DNA of 64,000 bases, taken from positions 1-64,000 of the forward strand of contig JBBATH010000001.1 of assembly GCA_040398845.1 (NCBI GenBank), given 5' to 3'. Made by a program: the position numbers and the translations under genes. Source of the stretch: WLND01 sp040398845. Lineage in GTDB: Bacteria > Actinomycetota > Actinomycetes > S36-B12. Every line of letters starts with the position of its first letter. Position 1 is the first letter of the stretch. Under the pieces are notes generated by a model that had not been told where the DNA came from, did not search any database, and saw only the letters and a program-made list of their open reading frames with translations. Of the stretch, positions 59,569-64,000 are shown in pieces.

Positions 59569-62112
59569 ATCTGCGAAAAGACCGTTGGCAGACATGAGTT
59601 CGTCGAAGGTCCCTTGCTCGCGTAAGGCACCACGATCCATGACGAGGATGTGGTCAGCATTCTCCAACGTGGACAAGCGTTGGGCGACGACAACCTTCGT
59701 TCCTGGCATGGATGCGAGTGCTCGGGTCACCAATGCTTGACTCACGTTGTCCAAGGCGCTGGTTGCTTCATCGAGGAGGAGTACATCGGGAGATCGAGCA
59801 ATCGCGCGCGCAATGAGCAGCCGCTGCGCCTGACCGCCCGACAGTGTTTGCGGGCTGATGATGGTGTGCATCTTCATCGGCATGGCGTTGATGTCATCGG
59901 CAATGTTCGCCTGCTCAGCCACGATCCAAGCTATGTCCTCGGGGATTTCTGCACCGCCTCCGATGTTGTCCAAAATCGACCCGTTAGCAACTTGGCCACC
60001 TTGGACCACGACGCCAAGCCTTGAACGGATCGATGCGGGGATGATGCTCTTGATGTCATGCCCGTCGATGAGCAGTTGTCCGCTTTCGGGATACTCCAGA
60101 GCTGAAAGGAGGCGGAGTGCTGTTGTCTTACCCGAGCCCGATGGGCCAACAATGGCGGTCGTGGCTCCCGCCTTGATCGTGCATGAAAAGTCTTGAAGGA
60201 CGAGGGGTAGCTCTTCTAAGTATCGGAAGGACACACGCCTGAACTCGTAGTCCCCCCGGATATGTGTGAGGAACTCCGCTTCAAGGTCCTGCTCCTGGAC
60301 TGCGTCAAGGATGGGACTGACCAAACTCAACACTGGCTTGGCCGCGGCGATTGCCGGCACCGCCGATGAGACGCCGACGATCGCACCGAGCACGGAACCG
60401 AATGCGGTCGAGAAGGCGATATAGGTCGCCGCGGTGATAGTGGGGCCGTCATCCCAGGTTAACACTCCGATGATCATGAGGAACGCAATGCTTGACAGTG
60501 ATCCAATGAGCGCAAGATATGTTTGCAGCCTGCCCGACAGTACGGTTTGCGCTGCCTGATTCGTGATCTGGTCCGCCTGCTTCAAAATAGAGATATCGGT
60601 GAAACGCATCTCGGCGCCAGCAACCCGAATTTTGGAGATTCCGCCCACGAGTTGGACGAACCAGGCGGAAGCCTCCTGCTGGGAATCATTTGCCGTACGA
60701 ATGAGGGAAGACATTCGACGAGTCAGCCACATCATGAACACGATAGTGACGACAAAGATCACGAGCGACGCCCAAGCGAGCGGCGCACTGTATCGGAAGA
60801 GCAAAATGAAATTGACGAGAGAGAACACCGCAGCAAGAATCGACGTTACCGTCTGCGAACTCAGCAATTGCTTGAGCGAATCCACGGCGATGATCCGATA
60901 GGCGAGTGCGCCGCTGCTGTATTCCCGGAAGAACTTCAGGGGCAGCCGAAGGGTTCGATCCCAAATTGCGGCCTCAACCCGCATCTGCGCAACCTGGGTC
61001 AGCCGAGAAGTCGCGAAGTTTTGCACCACGACAAATGCACCCGCGCTCAAGGCAAGCACGGTCAACGCAATACCGATGCCCACGGTATTCACAATGTTGC
61101 CTTGCGGTACGAAGACGCCAAGTACTGAGCTGGTGAAGATGGGCGTCGCAAGGCCCAGAAGTGCAACAAGCAGCGAGCAACCCAAGATCAGCATCAGGGT
61201 AGAACCTGATCCTCGGACGGCGAGCCGTCCCATGTCGAGGAAGGTTGCCTTCCGACCCAGTGGAAAACCTGAATAGACCATGAGGCCTTGGACCGACAAT
61301 GGTGTCTTGCCCTCGATGACTCGATGACGCGATGAATCCGAGGCGGACTGGTAATACATCCGGCGCTTACGCGGAAGTAACGCCACCGGAGTGGTGGACC
61401 CATCGGCGTCTTTTATGAAGCCGACAAGGGGCGAGGTGGCTCGCGATGTCCAACCGCTTCCAAGATGAACCGGTTGTACTCGCAAACCGGAATTCCGGGC
61501 GATGGACACCACTGCTTTCACGCCACGGTCGGCAAGGGCGCGCGGTTCTTGGACCGTGAATCCCCCGGCCTCTCCCACCAGGCGCAGGATGTTCACCTCA
61601 TCGAACGCCGAGGGGAACCTACTCGCGTGACCTCCTGCTTTGGCTGGATTGTGGACGTCATCTCGCAGCCGGGCAGTGGTCAACCCCTCGAGTCGGGCGT
61701 CCACCTTGGTGGCAGATTCGAAGAGGTCACTCTGAATACTTGTTTGGCGCAGTAACTCTGATGAGGCCATCGTGGTGAGCGCGGCAACAAGGTCGGCCTC
61801 GCTGTGACTCGCCGTGAGCGGGGTCTTGAGATGGTGTGAGGCGTTAAGTGCCCGGATCAGCGGCGAGAAGTCGGTTTCGGCTGGTCGCGCGGCATGCGCA
61901 ACGATCTCCGCTCCGGCACGAGCCTCGCCGATGATCGCCGTGGTGCCGGATGCCACACCCACGAGGAAGAGAGGACCTTCCACGCTCAAAAGGGGCCATC
62001 GTCGCCCCGAATCACCGGTGACGAACAGGTCTACGTGGCCGGACCGAATCTCAACTCCATGGGATCCGACCAGCGAAAATGACCGATCGGAGTGTTGGCT
62101 AGGTTCCGACAT
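59539..62112 (-). CDS. NHLP-type peptide exporter, permease/ATPase subunit (set 2)
   Basis: The product is 857 residues from the ATG at 62112, overlapping the upstream gene by 14 bases. The N-terminal sensor-like region (IRSGHVDLFVTGDSGRRWPL) and low-complexity spacer are followed by a membrane domain (TLMLILGCSLLVALLGLATP). The ATPase has GPSGSGKTTALRLLSALEYP, LSGGQAQRLLIARAIA and VLLLDEATSALDN. No peptidase domain is present. It is paralogous to 51456-53909 but clearly diverged, so it is not a recent duplicate. Confidence 0.92.
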   Translation of the reverse strand: MSEPSQHSDRSFSLVGSHGVEIRSGHVDLFVTGDSGRRWPLLSVEGPLFLVGVASGTTAIIGEARAGAEIVAHAARPAETDFSPLIRALNASHHLKTPLTASHSEADLVAALTTMASSELLRQTSIQSDLFESATKVDARLEGLTTARLRDDVHNPAKAGGHASRFPSAFDEVNILRLVGEAGGFTVQEPRALADRGVKAVVSIARNSGLRVQPVHLGSGWTSRATSPLVGFIKDADGSTTPVALLPRKRRMYYQSASDSSRHRVIEGKTPLSVQGLMVYSGFPLGRKATFLDMGRLAVRGSGSTLMLILGCSLLVALLGLATPIFTSSVLGVFVPQGNIVNTVGIGIALTVLALSAGAFVVVQNFATSRLTQVAQMRVEAAIWDRTLRLPLKFFREYSSGALAYRIIAVDSLKQLLSSQTVTSILAAVFSLVNFILLFRYSAPLAWASLVIFVVTIVFMMWLTRRMSSLIRTANDSQQEASAWFVQLVGGISKIRVAGAEMRFTDISILKQADQITNQAAQTVLSGRLQTYLALIGSLSSIAFLMIIGVLTWDDGPTITAATYIAFSTAFGSVLGAIVGVSSAVPAIAAAKPVLSLVSPILDAVQEQDLEAEFLTHIRGDYEFRRVSFRYLEELPLVLQDFSCTIKAGATTAIVGPSGSGKTTALRLLSALEYPESGQLLIDGHDIKSIIPASIRSRLGVVVQGGQVANGSILDNIGGGAEIPEDIAWIVAEQANIADDINAMPMKMHTIISPQTLSGGQAQRLLIARAIARSPDVLLLDEATSALDNVSQALVTRALASMPGTKVVVAQRLSTLENADHILVMDRGALREQGTFDELMSANGLFADLAKRQLASN

Positions 62113-64000
62113 CGCCGCCCTTTCCAGCATCTGCCACGAGGCTTGCGTACAGCCCCCCAGCTGCGATGAGCGAATCATTCGTCCCGCGCTCGGCTATGAC
62201 TCCGCCTCGGTCAAGGACAATGATCTCGTCTGCATCACGGATTGTGCTGAGCCGATGGGCGATGATCACTGTTGAGCAGCCTCGCGCGCGTACTGCGTCA
62301 TCCATCGCCTTCTCAGTCGTGGTGTCCAGGGCACTTGTGGCTTCATCCATGACGAGGATTGCTGGATTTCGCACAAGGGATCTCGCAATTTCCAGTCGTT
62401 GCATTTCGCCAGTGCTGAAGTTTCGACCACCTTCTCGGACATCAGCGTCGATCCCATGGGGTCGTGACAGCACCTCATCCAAGATTTGCGCGTCGCGAAG
62501 TGCCTGGTAGATCAAGTCATCGGGAATCGAGTCATCCCACATCGTGAGGTTTTGTCGCACCGTCCCGGCGAAGAGCATGATTGTTTGATCGACCTTTGCT
62601 AAACCCTGACTCATCACGCGCGGCGCAATTTCAGTGAGGTTCCGGTCGTCGTACGTGACGGAACCACTCCAGGGAATATAGAGACCGGAGATGAGATTTC
62701 CGATCGTTGTCTTGCCCGCACCAGACGGACCGACGAGTGCGATCCGATGGCCAGGGGAGAGGGTGAGGCTCAGGTCCTTGATCAGCGCTGGGCTCGAGGG
62801 TACGAAGCCGAACGACACATCACGCAACTCGATGGCGCCCGTCAACGGGGCCATTGCGCGTTCGATGGGGGTTGCGTCGGTTCCCAGGCTGCGCTGGGTG
62901 ACGGTGAATCGTGAATCAAGGGGAGTCGACAGCGCGTCGTCAAGACGCTGCAGGTCTGTTTGGATCGTCTGAATCTGGCTCGCGGTTGCAACGAGGGTGT
63001 TGACCGGGGCCACGATGCCCGCCGTTAGTGCCTGGAAGGCTAAGAGTCCGCCGAGGGTGAAGTCACCGTTGATGACGCTGATGCCTCCGAGCACCAGGAT
63101 CATCGCGTTGGTGACGAGCGTGACCACGGTCGGGACTGCGCTGATGATCGCAGTGGGCGTGACGAACGATGCCTCCGCGTCGACCACCTTTGTCTGCTGC
63201 CGTGTCCATTGACCGAAAATCTCATCCTCAAGCCCGCTGGACTTGACGGTCTCAATCGATTGGAGAGCGCCGATCGTGATGCTCTGCAGATGTCCGCTCT
63301 CGCTCATGAGCAGGCCCTGGCCGATTGTTCGCCGTCGCACGACGGCCCGCAGGGCGATGACATTGATCGCAGTGAGTGCGACAACGACGATGGTGAGAAT
63401 CCAGTTGTAGGCGATCATGACGCCGATGTACGCGATGATCGCGATCATGCTGATCATTGAAGCGGCCAGTTGGCCTGCTAGGAGCTGCGCCACGGCGCTG
63501 GAGTAGCCCATTCGCTGAACAAGGTCGCCGACGTTGCGTTGGCCGAAGAAGAGCAGCGGCAACTTGAACAATCGAAGAGTGAACGCCGCATTGCTGCTAA
63601 AGGCAATCTTTGCCTGCACCCGGCCAAGTGCGCCGTATTCCAAGGATATAAGGGCAGCGCGCGTGACTCCGATGAACAGGAGGGCGCCGATGAGGAAGGT
63701 AAGCGTGGTCCGTCGCTCTGCGATGAGAATCTGGTTGACGAACGTTGAACTAATTGGCGCGAGGAGAAGTCCGGGCAGCATGGCAAGCAAACCTGCGATG
63801 AACGCGAAAATGACTCCCGCACGAGACCCGGTGAGGCGTCGAACGAGTCCAGGTCCGGCGCGATAGGGGTGGCCCCCCTTCTTGAACGAGGGGGTCCGCG
63901 TGAATGTGATCGCAGCGCCTGAATAGTTGGCGGCAAAGTAGCTCTGCGAGTACTTTTGCCGACCCAGTGCTGGGTCGTTGACGTAGAACGTTCCGTTCTT
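62099..64000 (-). CDS. NHLP-type peptide exporter with C39 peptidase (set 2), partial
   Basis: The gene is open to the window edge; 633 C-terminal residues are seen. The visible N-terminal part NGTFYVNDPALGRQKYSQSY, then FAANYSGAAITFTRTPSFKK, is the end of a C39 peptidase domain plus linker, so the catalytic Cys lies outside the window. Membrane helices follow, then an ATPase with GPSGAGKTTIGNLISGLYIP, FSTGEMQRLEIARSLV (signature Ser-Thr-Gly-Glu instead of Ser-Gly-Gly-Gln), and ILVMDEATSALD. With the downstream subunit it forms a second exporter. Confidence 0.92.
   Translation of the reverse strand, partial: KNGTFYVNDPALGRQKYSQSYFAANYSGAAITFTRTPSFKKGGHPYRAGPGLVRRLTGSRAGVIFAFIAGLLAMLPGLLLAPISSTFVNQILIAERRTTLTFLIGALLFIGVTRAALISLEYGALGRVQAKIAFSSNAAFTLRLFKLPLLFFGQRNVGDLVQRMGYSSAVAQLLAGQLAASMISMIAIIAYIGVMIAYNWILTIVVVALTAINVIALRAVVRRRTIGQGLLMSESGHLQSITIGALQSIETVKSSGLEDEIFGQWTRQQTKVVDAEASFVTPTAIISAVPTVVTLVTNAMILVLGGISVINGDFTLGGLLAFQALTAGIVAPVNTLVATASQIQTIQTDLQRLDDALSTPLDSRFTVTQRSLGTDATPIERAMAPLTGAIELRDVSFGFVPSSPALIKDLSLTLSPGHRIALVGPSGAGKTTIGNLISGLYIPWSGSVTYDDRNLTEIAPRVMSQGLAKVDQTIMLFAGTVRQNLTMWDDSIPDDLIYQALRDAQILDEVLSRPHGIDADVREGGRNFSTGEMQRLEIARSLVRNPAILVMDEATSALDTTTEKAMDDAVRARGCSTVIIAHRLSTIRDADEIIVLDRGGVIAERGTNDSLIAAGGLYASLVADAGKGGDVGT

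Overview
The window looks like high-GC actinobacterial chromosome. The reasons are strong G/C at third codon positions, GTG starts, several leaderless genes, many lipobox lipoproteins, an LppM-like protein, Spo0M, VKOR and HipBA, and a tRNA-Met-anchored integration hot spot. No rRNA, ribosomal protein or other marker allows a finer placement, so the lineage is an inference.

Region 1 (1-9.07 kb) is mostly housekeeping or metabolic. It holds a hydrophilic unknown running off the left edge, a secreted glycoside-hydrolase-like TIM barrel, a secreted barrel-like protein, a nitronate monooxygenase behind a 49-bp inverted repeat, a molybdopterin oxidoreductase, and a two-gene toxin-antitoxin-like pair with a tandem operator.

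Region 2 (9.07-25.7 kb) is a genomic-island pile-up. An intact tRNA(CAT) is followed by arm-type repeats and four partial copies of the tRNA 3' end (near 9.49, 19.71, 22.44 and 25.49 kb). Three of these copies are followed by the same chromosomal-flank repeat. Inside lie an ISL3 element with 8-bp target duplication, a deletion-derivative IS5 element, a duplicated xis-int module holding an MNT-HEPN pair, a RES toxin with antitoxin, YefM-YoeB, HipBA, and an integrase remnant.

Region 3 (25.9-45.6 kb) holds envelope and regulatory genes. They include a histidine kinase with its NarL-type regulator, LppM-like and other lipoproteins (one family has two intact and two decayed copies), a YncE/FN3/DUF1566 secreted protein, VKOR with a CxxC partner, HepT-MntA, a TetR regulator, a second NarL-type regulator and a frameshifted MFS transporter. 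It also holds decayed zeta-toxin, M23-like, IS5 and IS6 genes.

Region 4 (45.9-64.0 kb) is the most interesting. It is a RiPP (peptide natural product) locus with three tiny tandem genes encoding double-glycine-leader precursors, followed by a cobalamin-binding-type radical SAM enzyme of the RiPP C-methyltransferase family (CX7CX2C). Next come lipoproteins and an orphan solute-binding protein, then an NHLP-type export operon (HlyD-like adaptor, C39 peptidase-permease-ATPase, permease-ATPase). A second, divergent NHLP exporter pair runs off the right edge, next to a soluble Ser/Thr kinase. The likely scheme is that the precursors are modified by the radical SAM enzyme, cut after Gly-Gly by the C39 domain and exported. 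The product, the exact modification and the role of the kinase are unknown.

Many genes carry single in-frame stops or frameshifts (integrase, MFS, beta-carbonic anhydrase, M23-like, small lipoproteins, ISL3 transposase). This means either unusually heavy gene decay or residual sequencing error.
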